Source: UBA1163 sp049513055 (lineage in GTDB: Bacteria; Desulfobacterota; BSN033; UBA1163). From it: 59,538 nucleotides of DNA. The stretch's first letter is position 1; each line of letters begins with the position of its first letter. A program made the position numbers and the translations under genes. The notes below the pieces were generated by a model, which ran no database searches, was not told the DNA's origin, and was given only the letters and a program-made list of their open reading frames with translations. Shown here one piece after another: positions 7,349 to 17,194 of the stretch. The stretch is from NCBI GenBank assembly GCA_049513055.1, contig JBEKWN010000017.1, positions 1 through 59,538 of the forward strand, written 5' to 3'.

Positions 7349-10189
7349 TCACTTTGACCTGGCTTCTTCAATTTCATTGAATTCAAAATGCGAGTTTTTA
7401 TTAACACCCGCCGATTCGAATTGTATCGTCCCTTGCTTGCTTGCCGTCGCCACCAACAGTAACTTTCCATCCTGTTTAATCTGGTAACTTCTTTCCGGCT
7501 TAAGGTTACATAGAAGCTGCCAGATTGGCGCAGAGCCACTGATCGCATAGGAACCTTTCATTAAAGGCTCAGGACCTCTTGAAAATATCACTGCTTTTTT
7601 ACCAATCTGTGCCCCGTAAATATTTCCAAACTCTGATTCTATCAGTTCTGCGTTCATCTTTCCTTCTCGTTTTAAGGAAGGATGAAGAACATGAAGAAAA
7701 TTGTCATAATGGGAAGCTCTTTTAGGACTTACTTCAAGACGCCACAGACCATACTGATTGCCGTCTCCGTAGTTGTATCCCAGTCCATAACCCCAGGGGT
7801 AATCAATTCTCTCAGAATCCTTATCCTTATCTACTCCTTCAACACCCATATGTCTGAACTCTTGAATGACCTTGGCACCGACCGGCATAGCAAAGCCCGG
7901 AGCCGCTTTTATTCCCCTGACGCACTTTAAAAGTTTTGCTGGCCTCTGCCCGGGTGGTGTTTTAGCTTCGCAGAAGTAGCATACCCTTTCTCCCATGGGT
8001 CTGGAATCGGCATGGATCATCTGGGGCCACACCGAGAAACGATCAAAGACCTCTCTGTTTGGATTTGGGGGCTGAGCAGTGATGATGACAACTGGATGCT
8101 CTGGAAGACCTTCCGTAGATTCTACCTCAATATCCATGGGTCCGTTGTCATTTGCCTTAAGCGATTGCCTAAGCTGTGTTGTAATCCAACCACCCAATCT
8201 CCGCACCAAACGATTGCCACTTTTAGGGAGAAGCACTTTCACAGAAAGTTCGGCACGTTCTTGTTGGACATGAATAGATGAAGTCCCCTCTGAAAGGTGT
8301 ATGCCCCCTGAATCGTTTCCGACCACTACCTTATAGCTGCCATCAAATTCTGGTTTAGCTCTCAACTGCAACAGCCAGAACTTTTTGAACTCAGGCTTGA
8401 CAGATTCTATACGGTCAAAGATGACAAAGTAGTCTTGATCACCGCCGGGGGATCCTAAATAAACAAATTCTCTTTGCACTAATTTCACCTTTGGGTTGTT
8501 CCCGGAGGTTACAAGAGTGGAATTATATGCCCTTGTTCCATCTGCCGCTGCATAGACATATTCTTTGGTTCGTTCAAATCGAATCAGTCCACCTATATCC
8601 CGATAATTGCCGTCGGCTGTGCCATTGTATGTCCTGCCCCATTTTTCATCCCAACCATCAACGAGACGTTGACCCCCATCATTTGCCCATTCTCCAAAAT
8701 TTTCTGCAGGGTTATAGATAAGCAAATTATTGGTAGGGATAGTTCGCCAGAAGAAATTTGACATCTGCGGCCATCCTGGGTCTTGGCTTTGGAGATTCCC
8801 CCCTTCATACCAACACATGTAGTTTCCTGCACGCGCAAGAGCCAATTCCTCACCCTTTGCGATCATGAAGGCAAGGCTATCATGGTGCATATGCCCATGG
8901 TAGTAAAACGGCTCTGCCTTGAGGATGGCAAAAGTGGCATCTGGATCGTCCCATTTGCTTCGAATGGACACCCAGCCGATACCTGCCTTTTTCCCGAATC
9001 GATCGCGGTCAATCTGGCCCTTTCCTTCATCCCATCCCAGAGCTTCAGCAAGAGGTAGCCCTAATTCTCCAGGACTTTTTGGTTGGATAGACCAATCCAT
9101 CAGGACAAATGAGATCGCATTTTCGGCTTGATAGGGAATCCCTCCAAAAGTCTGATTCAAAAACCAGGTATAGAGCTGGGCCCTCCTCTCATCACCATGG
9201 CGGCGATACTCCGCAGCAGTAATGGCGAACATATTCGCAAAGGCTCCTCCTTCAGAGCCGAACTCTCGGGTAGTAAAAGTATGGTTGTCATGGAAGGTAG
9301 CAAAGTATCTGGCCACGTCATTCGACCCCATTCTCTTTATTGGGAAGGGAAGCATAGCATAGATCAGGTGATTGGGTAACTTGGCTATTACCTCGTGTTC
9401 AAAAAAGAAATCAGAATCCGTGGCAATACCCAGGGCAAGAAATGTATAGAAAGTACCTCCAAGCTGAACGAAATAACTGGTCCCGTCAGCAAAACCTCCG
9501 TCCTTACCAGCCACATGTTCCATTGCCAGGTTGTCCAGCAAGGTATCCCTTATGCCCTGAACCAACAATCCTTTAGCATAAGAATCATCAATCCCATCCC
9601 CATAAAAGGAGAGTGCTGCAATCAGTCCCTGCGGACCAGGTGAACACCGGTACCCATGATGCTTACCATTGTGAACTCTCAACTCCTTCCCAAGTCGAGA
9701 TTTACAGAAATTGACAAATGCCTTCCTTTCTTCATCGGTGAGAGTTCCATAAGCCCAATCATAAAGTAGTGCAAGGTTGTCCGGAGAATCTCTCCCGTCT
9801 CGGATAGCCTGCATAAGAGCTTCGGCAGCGATCCGACCGTATTCGTGGCGGGATCTTGACAGTCCAAATGCCTTGTTCTCACCCAATTCATAAAGTACAG
9901 CGGCTTGAAGTCCCTTCATCCTGTCTTTAATGAAGTTAAACTGGTATGCTTTGCTCGAAAGAGCTTGAGTTCTCAGTACAGGAATCCTCTCAGGAGTGAG
10001 GAAGATTCTTGGGTGCCCTTTCCTGATTTTTGAAACTGTGTCCCGGGCCACCTGTTCTGCCCATTTTTGACTTGCAATAACAACTCCGGACGAAGGACTT
10101 TCAGCATAGGAGGGGATAAAAATGAATAGCACAGAAAATGTCAGGCAAAAGATGAAACGAGTAACTCTTGTAGTTGTGCGTGAGTTCAT
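7349..10189 (-). CDS. Heparinase II/III-family polysaccharide lyase-like protein, secreted
   Basis: A 946-residue protein with an N-terminal signal peptide (hydrophobic core FIFCLTFSVLFIFI, ending SYA). It then has GHPRIFLTPERIPVLR, an alpha/alpha-toroid region, and the central motif FYYHGHMHHDSLAFM near residue 425, typical of the heparinase II/III fold. A beta-sandwich-like C-terminal half follows. Such enzymes cleave uronate-containing polysaccharides by beta-elimination in the periplasm or outside. The ATG at 10189 has GGAGGAGC just upstream and opens directly into the signal peptide; a TTG at 10234 is less likely. In a biosynthetic locus it may trim or degrade the exported polymer. The exact substrate is unknown. 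Confidence 0.82.
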   Translation of the reverse strand: MNSRTTTRVTRFIFCLTFSVLFIFIPSYAESPSSGVVIASQKWAEQVARDTVSKIRKGHPRIFLTPERIPVLRTQALSSKAYQFNFIKDRMKGLQAAVLYELGENKAFGLSRSRHEYGRIAAEALMQAIRDGRDSPDNLALLYDWAYGTLTDEERKAFVNFCKSRLGKELRVHNGKHHGYRCSPGPQGLIAALSFYGDGIDDSYAKGLLVQGIRDTLLDNLAMEHVAGKDGGFADGTSYFVQLGGTFYTFLALGIATDSDFFFEHEVIAKLPNHLIYAMLPFPIKRMGSNDVARYFATFHDNHTFTTREFGSEGGAFANMFAITAAEYRRHGDERRAQLYTWFLNQTFGGIPYQAENAISFVLMDWSIQPKSPGELGLPLAEALGWDEGKGQIDRDRFGKKAGIGWVSIRSKWDDPDATFAILKAEPFYYHGHMHHDSLAFMIAKGEELALARAGNYMCWYEGGNLQSQDPGWPQMSNFFWRTIPTNNLLIYNPAENFGEWANDGGQRLVDGWDEKWGRTYNGTADGNYRDIGGLIRFERTKEYVYAAADGTRAYNSTLVTSGNNPKVKLVQREFVYLGSPGGDQDYFVIFDRIESVKPEFKKFWLLQLRAKPEFDGSYKVVVGNDSGGIHLSEGTSSIHVQQERAELSVKVLLPKSGNRLVRRLGGWITTQLRQSLKANDNGPMDIEVESTEGLPEHPVVIITAQPPNPNREVFDRFSVWPQMIHADSRPMGERVCYFCEAKTPPGQRPAKLLKCVRGIKAAPGFAMPVGAKVIQEFRHMGVEGVDKDKDSERIDYPWGYGLGYNYGDGNQYGLWRLEVSPKRASHYDNFLHVLHPSLKREGKMNAELIESEFGNIYGAQIGKKAVIFSRGPEPLMKGSYAISGSAPIWQLLCNLKPERSYQIKQDGKLLLVATASKQGTIQFESAGVNKNSHFEFNEIEEARSK

Positions 10190-10272
10190 TGCTCCTCCTT
10201 TCAAAAGGGATTTCTTAGACGTTTTAATGTCCAATTCTCGGCGTCCCTGTTAGAGGTCTACCGGTTTGGAAT

Positions 10273-11271
10273 CTACTTTCTAATTTTATTATAAGGCAAT
10301 AAGCTTATAGCTCGAGAAAACCCATAAATCAAAAACAGAACGGTTAATCCTAAGATCAAATTGTATTTTTTTATTAATCTCGTGTTTTTGAGGGCCATAA
10401 GGAATGAGGTGATTACAGGAAAAAGGAGTGCGACAAGTAATGGTAGAAATGTTTTAGCACTAATGGCTATTACAAAAGAAGACAAAAGGAATAGAATAAA
10501 CATAAGATAACCAAATGCATACAAAACGACTTTAAAATTCTTTCTCTTAAAAATATAGATTTCTTTATTTTGATGAATATCGTTGATGAATACTTTCAAC
10601 ACCTCCTTGCCATGCCAAAGTTCTTTTTTGAATATTTGCATCAACGTTTGGGGCGGTCGCAAATGCGTGATTGATATATCGGAGGATGAGATTATTTTGT
10701 AGCCTTGCTTTCTCATTCGGGCGCAGAAATCATAATCTTCATTGCTTTCCAATTTTTCATCAAACCCGTTTATCGACATAAAAGCCTCACGGCTCATTAT
10801 CACATTGCCAGTCGGGACCCAGTCTACCTCCCCTGTGAAATAACGCTTGGCAAATAGCAAATCCCAGCATTTTGCCACCCAATTAGAATTTTCAGGAATT
10901 GAGAGCCTAAATCCCAATATCACTCGACCATCTCCATTTAAATAAGTGAGGGCTTTTTCTAACCAATTCTCAGGAGCAACGCAATCTGCATCTAAAAATG
11001 CCAAGAGGTCTCCCCTCGATGTTTTGGCTCCATAATTTCTCAACGATGCAATAGTCCCCTCTTTCTTCAATAAAACTTTAGCGCCATAAGATTTACATAT
11101 TTCTACAGTTTTGTCACAAGATCCATTGTCCACGACAATGATCTCTTTATCCAAACTCATAGGATGGAGTTTTACAATTGATTCCAAACAATGATTAATA
11201 TAATTTTCCTCATTAAAGGCTGGTACGATGATTGAAACAGATAATGGTTTAATTTCTGATTGAATAGTCAT
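10273..11271 (-). CDS. Membrane-anchored family 2 glycosyltransferase
   Basis: A 332-residue GT2 enzyme. The GT-A domain occupies about residues 10-235, with VSIIVPAFNEENYI, IIVVDNGSCDKT and the metal motif AFLDADC (Asp94-Ala-Asp96). A later acidic motif (NEDYDFCARMRKQG) precedes the C-terminal region, which has two or three hydrophobic segments between about 248 and 325. It probably adds one sugar to a lipid-linked chain on the cytoplasmic face. It lies 24 bases downstream of a polysaccharide deacetylase. Confidence 0.87.
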   Translation of the reverse strand: MTIQSEIKPLSVSIIVPAFNEENYINHCLESIVKLHPMSLDKEIIVVDNGSCDKTVEICKSYGAKVLLKKEGTIASLRNYGAKTSRGDLLAFLDADCVAPENWLEKALTYLNGDGRVILGFRLSIPENSNWVAKCWDLLFAKRYFTGEVDWVPTGNVIMSREAFMSINGFDEKLESNEDYDFCARMRKQGYKIISSSDISITHLRPPQTLMQIFKKELWHGKEVLKVFINDIHQNKEIYIFKRKNFKVVLYAFGYLMFILFLLSSFVIAISAKTFLPLLVALLFPVITSFLMALKNTRLIKKYNLILGLTVLFLIYGFSRAISLLPYNKIRK

Positions 11272-11295
11272 AATGAGCCAAAGATAGTGTTGGAG

Positions 11296-12150
11296 CTATC
11301 CCCTAAGTAAGGAGGGGGTGAATCTATAGAATCTACCGATTTTTTCTTTTACGGCAAGCCAATCATATTTCCCTTCTAACTTATCAATAAAATCTTTGAA
11401 AGAATCAGATTCCCACATTCCGATTCTCCGCAGAGTATATAGATCTTTCAAGGAGTTAAATCTGCCCCACCAGCCAGTACATGCAGCGTGATAAGATTCT
11501 AAAAATTCCATGCAATTTCGATAAAAATTGAAATTATATTCAAAAGGTCCAAAAGGAAAGGCAAAAAACCGGCCCGGTTGTCCAACTTTCTGTTCAATTT
11601 CTAAGCGGGAATTGACGATTTCTTGAAAAATTTCATTTGGCGGTAGACGAAACAATGGTTTATGGGAAATTCCATGAGAACCGATTTCTACAAACTCTTT
11701 TGGAAGCTGGCGAAGCTGGTCATATGACATAATTGGCATTTTATGAAAACTGTTGTGCCCCTCATCCCAATCGTTAAAATACCCTACCTTTCCTGTGGGG
11801 ACAAACACCGTGGCGTGACAACTACATTTTGCAAGAATGGGAACTGCAAACTCGGCGAAATTTACATATCCGTCATCGAAAGTGATAGATGCCAAGTTGT
11901 TTTTATGCTTTTCGGGCGATTTAAAACTTTCCACTAACTCAAAGAGGGATACGACTGAATAGTTTTCCTTTAACCAGGATATTTGATCCACAAAAAGACT
12001 TTCTGTGACGCAGTTAAACTGAGGCTTTTTTGAAATTCCGTGATACGTTAGGATAATTTTTTGCTTTAATTGTTTGTTAGATCGATGATTAGTAAGAGTT
12101 GAAATAGGTTTCAAGAGATGTGTGACGAATTTGATTGTTTTATGTTTCAT
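11296..12150 (-). CDS. Polysaccharide deacetylase (CE4/NodB fold)
   Basis: A 284-residue carbohydrate esterase family 4 protein. It shows motif 1 SITFDDGY (Asp92, Asp93) and motif 2 EIGSHGISHKPL (His159 and His163), which together form the metal site, with CHATVFVPTGKVG between them. The family removes N- or O-acetyl groups from hexosamines. There is no convincing signal peptide, as is common for the deacetylases of exosortase loci. It follows an acyltransferase-like gene by 43 bases. Several CE4-like genes occur in this window, so partial deacetylation is likely an important feature of the product. Confidence 0.87.
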   Translation of the reverse strand: MKHKTIKFVTHLLKPISTLTNHRSNKQLKQKIILTYHGISKKPQFNCVTESLFVDQISWLKENYSVVSLFELVESFKSPEKHKNNLASITFDDGYVNFAEFAVPILAKCSCHATVFVPTGKVGYFNDWDEGHNSFHKMPIMSYDQLRQLPKEFVEIGSHGISHKPLFRLPPNEIFQEIVNSRLEIEQKVGQPGRFFAFPFGPFEYNFNFYRNCMEFLESYHAACTGWWGRFNSLKDLYTLRRIGMWESDSFKDFIDKLEGKYDWLAVKEKIGRFYRFTPSLLRG

Positions 12151-12193
12151 AATTTAGAGATTCTATATTCAAATAAATCATTGGAGGAAACGC

Positions 12194-12859
12194 TTACGAA
12201 TATGAAACTTTCTTTCCTGAAGCAGGCTTCCATACCACAACTTCCTTTCCAAATATATTATAATTTTCGTAAACAATAAAATCTTTAAATCCCCCCTTCT
12301 TTAAACCTTTTAAAGCAGATATATTCCATGTGTCGCCGTAGCCAAAGGCTCTTTTAAAATTTTTCTCTTTAAACTGAGTTACAATAAATGACAAGATAAA
12401 AGGGTATACGTTCCTGCCTCTGAATGATGGAATAGTCCAAGCGTTAATTAAAGCAACGTCGCCATCTAAAAGAGGTACGATCTTTGTTTTCAAGTCTGAA
12501 TTATTAGTAACTGCCCAGCAAGCTCCGGCAAGCTGATCGTCCATATAAGCGAGGAATAATCTCCAATTGTTGGCAAACCTTCTTTTGGACTCTGCGATAT
12601 ACTTTTCTCCAGCGTAATCCTTTATTGATGCTATATCTTTGGAAGATAGATCCATAAAGCTTTTAAATTCTTCCCCAATTAAATGCTTGCCTATCTCTTG
12701 CGGATTTAATGAATAACTCGGAATATCAATATAAAATAACACTGTTTCTCTATAAAAAATCTTTTCAACAGAACGATTGATAATTAGTTTTATAGTAGGC
12801 AAAACACCGACTGATATTATTTTTCTCTTTATGGCCTTGTACATTGCTTCAAATAACAT
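12194..12859 (-). CDS. GNAT-like acyltransferase
   Basis: A 221-residue protein whose C-terminal half looks like a GNAT acyltransferase. RLFLAYMDDQLAGACWAVTN forms the central strands, AWTIPSFRGRNVYPFIL resembles the acetyl-CoA pyrophosphate-binding loop, and NISALKGLKKGGFKDF is the terminal helix and strand. The N-terminal 80 residues are not recognisable. It stands beside a FemAB-like gene and a deacetylase, so acylation of a surface sugar or lipid is plausible, but the substrate is not visible. Confidence 0.65.
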   Translation of the reverse strand: MLFEAMYKAIKRKIISVGVLPTIKLIINRSVEKIFYRETVLFYIDIPSYSLNPQEIGKHLIGEEFKSFMDLSSKDIASIKDYAGEKYIAESKRRFANNWRLFLAYMDDQLAGACWAVTNNSDLKTKIVPLLDGDVALINAWTIPSFRGRNVYPFILSFIVTQFKEKNFKRAFGYGDTWNISALKGLKKGGFKDFIVYENYNIFGKEVVVWKPASGKKVSYS

Positions 12860-12911
12860 AATATAAACCTCAGCTTAATTTGTTTTCCGTCTTAGACAAT
12901 CTCTAGTTTTT

Positions 12912-14024
12912 TCATTTGGTCATGTGCATTCGTTGGCTAGCCATAATTTTGAGTTCTTCGAGCGTGTGTTTTAGATTTGGAGAATTTGCCCTCAACTGGT
13001 CACCCACCTTGACAAGGAAGGAACTTAGCAAGTTGCGACACCCATCAAATTGTCCGAGGTATCGCACCTCCTTGCCTAACCTTCCAGAAAGACCAGCTTT
13101 AAAATGGTACGTTCCTGGATTTTTCTCAGGGTCTATTCCACCAAGATCATACCAACGACATCCTCGTGCCTTTAACCATTCAATCACTCGCCATTGCACC
13201 AAATAAGAAGCTTGAAGCGTTCTCCCCTTGTCGTTAGTCGCTCCAAGAAGATAAATTCCTGTATCTCCAATTGCTGTACAGACCACGGCTGAGACAGGTT
13301 CAGCCTCGAATTCGCATAACATGATTGTCATTTTGAAATGATCTTGCAAATCCTTCTGTACAGCTCTCATTTTGTTGATATCAACAAATTCAAAAAATTT
13401 TTTACGTTCGTGCATTTCCTCGTAAATATTTGAGAAAAGGTTATATAAATTGTCATCAAATCCTTCTACTACTCTTAATCCGTTTTTTCCCGCACGGTTC
13501 AAACAATTCCGCCACTTCTGGTCTAAACTTTTCCGCAATTGCTCCGAGGGAAGGGACAAGTCAATTAGAAATGTTCTATAGGAAGGTATTGATTCCCGCC
13601 ATACAAGACCCTCCTCCTGTAATATGGAATGGATCATATCAGCGTCATCGTTAATCTCGTTTGGAATAACCCTAAGAAGTAGTCCCTGCTTCAGTACGTA
13701 TTCATTATATAAAGCGCGAACCACCTGTTGAAAGCTTCCCAAATCCTTTTGTCTTCCGTGAAGGCGCCAAAGAGGTCCAAAGGGAATGTAAGCAATGCCA
13801 GGTCCAAGGATGGGAATTTTGATTATCCTTGCCTGTGCCGCACCTACGACCTCACCATCTCTTTTTAGCACTACATGACTCAAATGGTCCTGCCCCCAAC
13901 GCACCGATCCATAACTCCAAGTTTGGTATATGGTTGCATCATCAAATCGCGGTAGTATCTCCGACCAATCATTCGGGCCTATCCTATCGATCTGAACTAC
14001 ATAACCAGGAGCCAGAGTCTTCAT
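12912..14024 (-). CDS. FemAB-like peptidyl/aminoacyl transferase (GNAT superfamily)
   Basis: A 370-residue double-GNAT protein of the FemAB/lipid II glycyltransferase type. It has FDDATIYQTWSYGSVRWG near the N-terminus, IDLSLPSEQLRKSLDQKWRN mid-protein, and CRWYDLGGIDPEKNPGTYHF with KAGLSGRLGKEVRYLG near the C-terminus, the hallmark FemAB signature. FemAB enzymes pass an amino acid from aminoacyl-tRNA to an amino group; exosortase loci commonly carry a homologue of unproven role. ATG 14024 is chosen because AGGGAAG precedes it; the GTG at 14045 is weaker. Confidence 0.8.
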   Translation of the reverse strand: MKTLAPGYVVQIDRIGPNDWSEILPRFDDATIYQTWSYGSVRWGQDHLSHVVLKRDGEVVGAAQARIIKIPILGPGIAYIPFGPLWRLHGRQKDLGSFQQVVRALYNEYVLKQGLLLRVIPNEINDDADMIHSILQEEGLVWRESIPSYRTFLIDLSLPSEQLRKSLDQKWRNCLNRAGKNGLRVVEGFDDNLYNLFSNIYEEMHERKKFFEFVDINKMRAVQKDLQDHFKMTIMLCEFEAEPVSAVVCTAIGDTGIYLLGATNDKGRTLQASYLVQWRVIEWLKARGCRWYDLGGIDPEKNPGTYHFKAGLSGRLGKEVRYLGQFDGCRNLLSSFLVKVGDQLRANSPNLKHTLEELKIMASQRMHMTK

Positions 14025-14151
14025 TTCTTCCCTTTTTATTATCACTATTTTTCTGCCGACTTTTTACTACTTTAAAACAAAAAATACTTTCTTCGGATAA
14101 TTTTTGCTCAAAAGAGTTATTGGGGGTCCTATTTCTGAACGACCAAATTCA

Positions 14152-15279
14152 TCAAATCATTTCTAAATAAATGTTCTGGATTTTTTCAATCCATTTTTGC
14201 ACATCATATTCATCCATAATGGTCTTCTTTGCTTCAATGACTCTTTTAACAGTTTCATTTGGGTTGTTAAATGATTCCAATATACTTTCTGCAAGAGCCT
14301 TAGGATTGTTGGTAGGGACTAATATACCATTAACCCTGTCCTTAATGACTTCTGGAATTCCGCCAACAGAAGTCGCAACCACTGGTACCTCGTTTGACAT
14401 AGCTTCAAGCATGGCGAGGGGAACTCCTTCATTAAAAGAAGGTAGAACATAAAGATCTAAGGATTGAAATACATTCATAGGATCATTACGGAACCCACAA
14501 AAATATACCCGATTTTCTACATTGAGTGTTTTGGCTAAACTTTCTAATGCCACTCTTTCAGGACCATCTCCAACGACCACAAAATAGGAATCAGGAATGT
14601 TCCTAATCACTTCAGGAACAATTCTTATAAATTGGATACAACCTTTAACTGGTTCAAGTCGACCTACAAAACCAATAAGCTTAGCATTGGATGGAATGCC
14701 AATCTCCTCTCGGAAGGAATTCGGATTTGCTGAATTTCCTTTGATTTTAACAGGGGGTACATTTCTAATGGTTATCATTTTAATTGAAGGAACCTTAAAT
14801 GCTTTCAGTTCTTTTCTAATTTGATCCGATACCGCAATTATACGATCAAAATGTCTTAGTAATTTTAAGCTTAGCCACACAAATGGTCTAAATTTTCCAG
14901 AATGAAGGCCATGTACCGTTGTGACAATAGGAATTTTGAAAAGCTTTGAAATAAAAAAGCCAAGAAGGTTTGTTTTGTAACCATGGGTATGAATCATATC
15001 CGGATGATGCTTTTTTATGATTCGGCGTATTTGCAAAACCTGTAATAAATCATATGGGTTTTTAAACCTAATTGGTTCTAAAGGAAGGTTTAATTTTTCA
15101 GCTTCATTCCAAAATAAATCTTCACTTTTTCGTTTGTCTATGAATATTCCAAGGATAAAATCGAATTTTCCCTGATCTATCTTCTTTAAAAGAGTTAGCA
15201 AAACTCTTTCTGCACCTCCTATGCCCCGTGGAGCGATTAAGTGCAATATTTTAATTTTTTCTGACTCCATATGATACAT
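14152..15279 (-). CDS. Family 4 glycosyltransferase (GT-B)
   Basis: A 375-residue GT-B retaining glycosyltransferase. The N-terminal acceptor domain begins KILHLIAPRGIGGAERVLLT. The C-terminal donor domain shows LIGFVGRLEPVKGCIQFIRI, VVVGDGPERVALE and the E-x7-E region SFNEGVPLAMLEAMSNEVPV with VATSVGGIPEVI. It adds a sugar from a nucleotide donor to the growing glycan in the cytoplasm. An in-frame ATG at 15270 is an alternative start. It is separated by about 120 bases from EpsI, one of the larger gaps here, so a promoter or processing site could lie there; none is recognisable. Confidence 0.88.
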   Translation of the reverse strand: MYHMESEKIKILHLIAPRGIGGAERVLLTLLKKIDQGKFDFILGIFIDKRKSEDLFWNEAEKLNLPLEPIRFKNPYDLLQVLQIRRIIKKHHPDMIHTHGYKTNLLGFFISKLFKIPIVTTVHGLHSGKFRPFVWLSLKLLRHFDRIIAVSDQIRKELKAFKVPSIKMITIRNVPPVKIKGNSANPNSFREEIGIPSNAKLIGFVGRLEPVKGCIQFIRIVPEVIRNIPDSYFVVVGDGPERVALESLAKTLNVENRVYFCGFRNDPMNVFQSLDLYVLPSFNEGVPLAMLEAMSNEVPVVATSVGGIPEVIKDRVNGILVPTNNPKALAESILESFNNPNETVKRVIEAKKTIMDEYDVQKWIEKIQNIYLEMI

Positions 15280-15398
15280 TCAAGGACCGTTAATGCTTAA
15301 AATGGTATCACTGTATCTGTCTGAGCTCATATTCTGAAGATGATCTCAATTCTCCATGAGACGCCGTGCAAAGTGTATGTGGGACTTAAAATAGTAGT

Positions 15399-16028
15399 TT
15401 AGGATGAGGGCAGGTAAGTGCGCAAAACAGGAAGAAGTTCACGGGCAAATTCCATCTCATCCTTAAGAATTTCCTTTAGATTATCAGATTGTTCAAAATT
15501 TTTAGAAACGATAATAATGGCACCATTGGTTCGGCCCCGGAAAAGACCATCAAGGGCATTAAATATTTTTGCCTTATATCGGCTGTTTATGATCTTGCCA
15601 TTCATGTCATACCAGAACAGCAGCAATTGGTTGTTGATTCGATCTTGAAAAATAGTTTTATTAATCCGAACAGTCCCATGAGGATTCATGGCGAATTCAA
15701 CCGCCTCGGCCTTTTTATGAAGCCATTTGGAGCGGTAATGAGTGACTCTTTTATCTCCTCTTTGAAACTCAAAATAGCCAATATAAAGTTTAATCTCACG
15801 ACCAGAGGTATTCTGGTAAGAACTCATCACTTCAGCATCAGCGCCTTGAACTCCGAAGGAGTCCTTCAGGTGTTCTGTTCTCACCCACCTCCAATCTCCA
15901 ATCATTAGAGGCAACTCTTTCAGATTCATCTTCAAAGGAACAGGAGTAGGACTATATAAGTGTATATACCCCCCAAGACTTATGAGTATCACCATGGAAA
16001 TAACCCAAGCAAAGTTAAACCGATTCAC
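15399..16028 (-). CDS. epsI: EpsI-family exosortase-associated protein
   Basis: A 209-residue protein with an N-terminal membrane segment (about residues 8-25). It then has the EpsI pattern MNLKELPLMIGDWRWVRTE, YIGYFEFQRGDKRVTHYRSK and LLLFWYDMNGKIINSRYKAK. EpsI is found only with exosortases, usually as the next gene or fused to it. The start is a GTG overlapping the TGA of the exosortase by four bases (GTGA), so the two are translationally coupled. Its biochemical role is not settled; periplasmic assistance to exosortase or glycan assembly is the usual suggestion. Confidence 0.9.
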   Translation of the reverse strand: MNRFNFAWVISMVILISLGGYIHLYSPTPVPLKMNLKELPLMIGDWRWVRTEHLKDSFGVQGADAEVMSSYQNTSGREIKLYIGYFEFQRGDKRVTHYRSKWLHKKAEAVEFAMNPHGTVRINKTIFQDRINNQLLLFWYDMNGKIINSRYKAKIFNALDGLFRGRTNGAIIIVSKNFEQSDNLKEILKDEMEFARELLPVLRTYLPSS

Positions 16029-16927
16029 TTCTTGTTAATTACCCTCTGCAATGACTTTTTTTTGTGGGAAAGTTCAACCTTGGACAATGAGATCTTATAC
16101 AAAAGCCATGCCGAAATGAAAAGGAATATGTACCCAACTATGGAAACAAAAAGGCCCTGAAACATATGAAGCGGCCCTTGAATATTGTTTTTACCATAAT
16201 AATAGGCGCACAGAACAACAAATGCCACTCGCACACCGTTTGATAAAATGCCAATAATCACAGCCGTAATAACCAATACAGCCTTTCGCCACCAACCTCT
16301 CTGTGTAAAATGGGCTAAAGGTATGCCGATGGCAATGATGGATATCAAGTAACGGACACCACTGCATTCTTCCGCAACCTCCAAAGTCATATTGGGTAGT
16401 TCAAAATAATTGGCACGTAGAAAAAAAGGAATATTAAAAATTCCTAATAATCCCGAACCCATCCTTGCTGAAAAGAGTTGAAACGGCCAGTGAATTTTAT
16501 CGATAACCTCATCCAAGATAGGAACCATAAGGATCAGATAGGCCAAGGGAAGAGCAAGGGCCATCAGATATCTTGTCCCTAAAAGCATTAATATTAATCC
16601 AGGGATGATTATAATCAAGGATAGCTCCTGAACAGTGGGTACCCCGCCAATATTGCTCATCATGAGCAGAAGGCTACCCAAGAGTGTGAGAAGAAGTCCC
16701 CAGAATATGTTGGGTTGGATGGCAAGGGTTCCTAACCTTTTTCTGTCAACCCATATGAAGTAAAGAGCGATGATCGGAACTAGCCACCCATGAGAGTAAT
16801 CATCGCGGCTCCATGTCCTGACCAGCAAAGGCATGACTTTGGCATACGCAAACACCAAAGCCCCCACAAGAAGGCCGACTTTGATCCAGATATTCTCTGG
16901 TAATGCATCCCTATGTTTTTCGTTCAT
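16025..16927 (-). CDS. Exosortase (EpsH/Xrt family transpeptidase)
   Basis: A 300-residue integral membrane protein with about eight hydrophobic segments. All three exosortase catalytic residues are present: Cys188 in AEECSGVRYL, Arg233 in SNGVRVAFVV and His254 in GPLHMFQGLF. The family cleaves C-terminal PEP-CTERM signals and is thought to attach the protein to a surface acceptor, analogous to Gram-positive sortase. It sits with EpsI, and the window also has a PEP-CTERM substrate, an XrtA-type deacetylase, a tyrosine autokinase and a locus ATPase. The XrtA (EpsH1) subfamily is therefore likely, though this rests on context. Confidence 0.93.
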   Translation of the reverse strand: MNEKHRDALPENIWIKVGLLVGALVFAYAKVMPLLVRTWSRDDYSHGWLVPIIALYFIWVDRKRLGTLAIQPNIFWGLLLTLLGSLLLMMSNIGGVPTVQELSLIIIIPGLILMLLGTRYLMALALPLAYLILMVPILDEVIDKIHWPFQLFSARMGSGLLGIFNIPFFLRANYFELPNMTLEVAEECSGVRYLISIIAIGIPLAHFTQRGWWRKAVLVITAVIIGILSNGVRVAFVVLCAYYYGKNNIQGPLHMFQGLFVSIVGYIFLFISAWLLYKISLSKVELSHKKKSLQRVINKK

Positions 16928-16938
16928 GATATATTTAG

Positions 16939-16957
16939 GTGCTGCAGTGGTGCAGTT
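16939..16957. repeat. Dispersed 19-bp repeat (GTGCTGC type), copy 1
   Basis: The sequence GTGCTGCAGTGGTGCAGTT also occurs with few changes at 19591-19609 and 52698-52716. Copies 1 and 2 sit at the two outer edges of the toxin-antitoxin and glycosyltransferase segment. Function unknown. Confidence 0.5.
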
Positions 16958-16984
16958 GCTTTGTTAAGATAATAAGTTACTGGG

Positions 16985-17194
16985 TTAATGAGGTAATGGG
17001 TCATCAAGTGATGCGGTATTTGTGTAATTCTCGATACTAAGAAAGGTCTGCCAAGATTGAACCTGATTCGTCTGTCCTACTCTTAAAACAATGATCTCGT
17101 TTCCTTCAATATCAAAAATAACCCTGTAATCACCAATCCGAAAGCGATATTCACCCAAGAAATGGAGGATGGTGTAGACAAGTCTATATTTCAC
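16985..17194 (-). CDS. Degenerate RelE/ParE-family toxin
   Basis: A 69-residue remnant of a RelE/ParE toxin. The start (KYRLVYT) and the core strand YRFRIGDYRVIFDIEGNEII are intact, but about 35-40 residues that normally lie between them, including the long helices, are missing. After VLRVG the sequence leaves the family and runs through repetitive DNA to the stop (final residues TNTASLDDPLPH). The GTG start overlaps the antitoxin TGA (GTGA). It is therefore probably inactive while its antitoxin is preserved. Confidence 0.65.
   Translation of the reverse strand: MKYRLVYTILHFLGEYRFRIGDYRVIFDIEGNEIIVLRVGQTNQVQSWQTFLSIENYTNTASLDDPLPH

Noticed and set aside
8012..9643. Several plus-strand open frames across 8012-9643
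   Set aside because: All are shadows of the heparinase II/III-like gene, which has continuous family motifs on the minus strand.
15489..15908. Plus-strand open frame of 139 residues
   Set aside because: It lies wholly inside epsI, which has clear family motifs and coupled start; no protein-like pattern on the plus strand.
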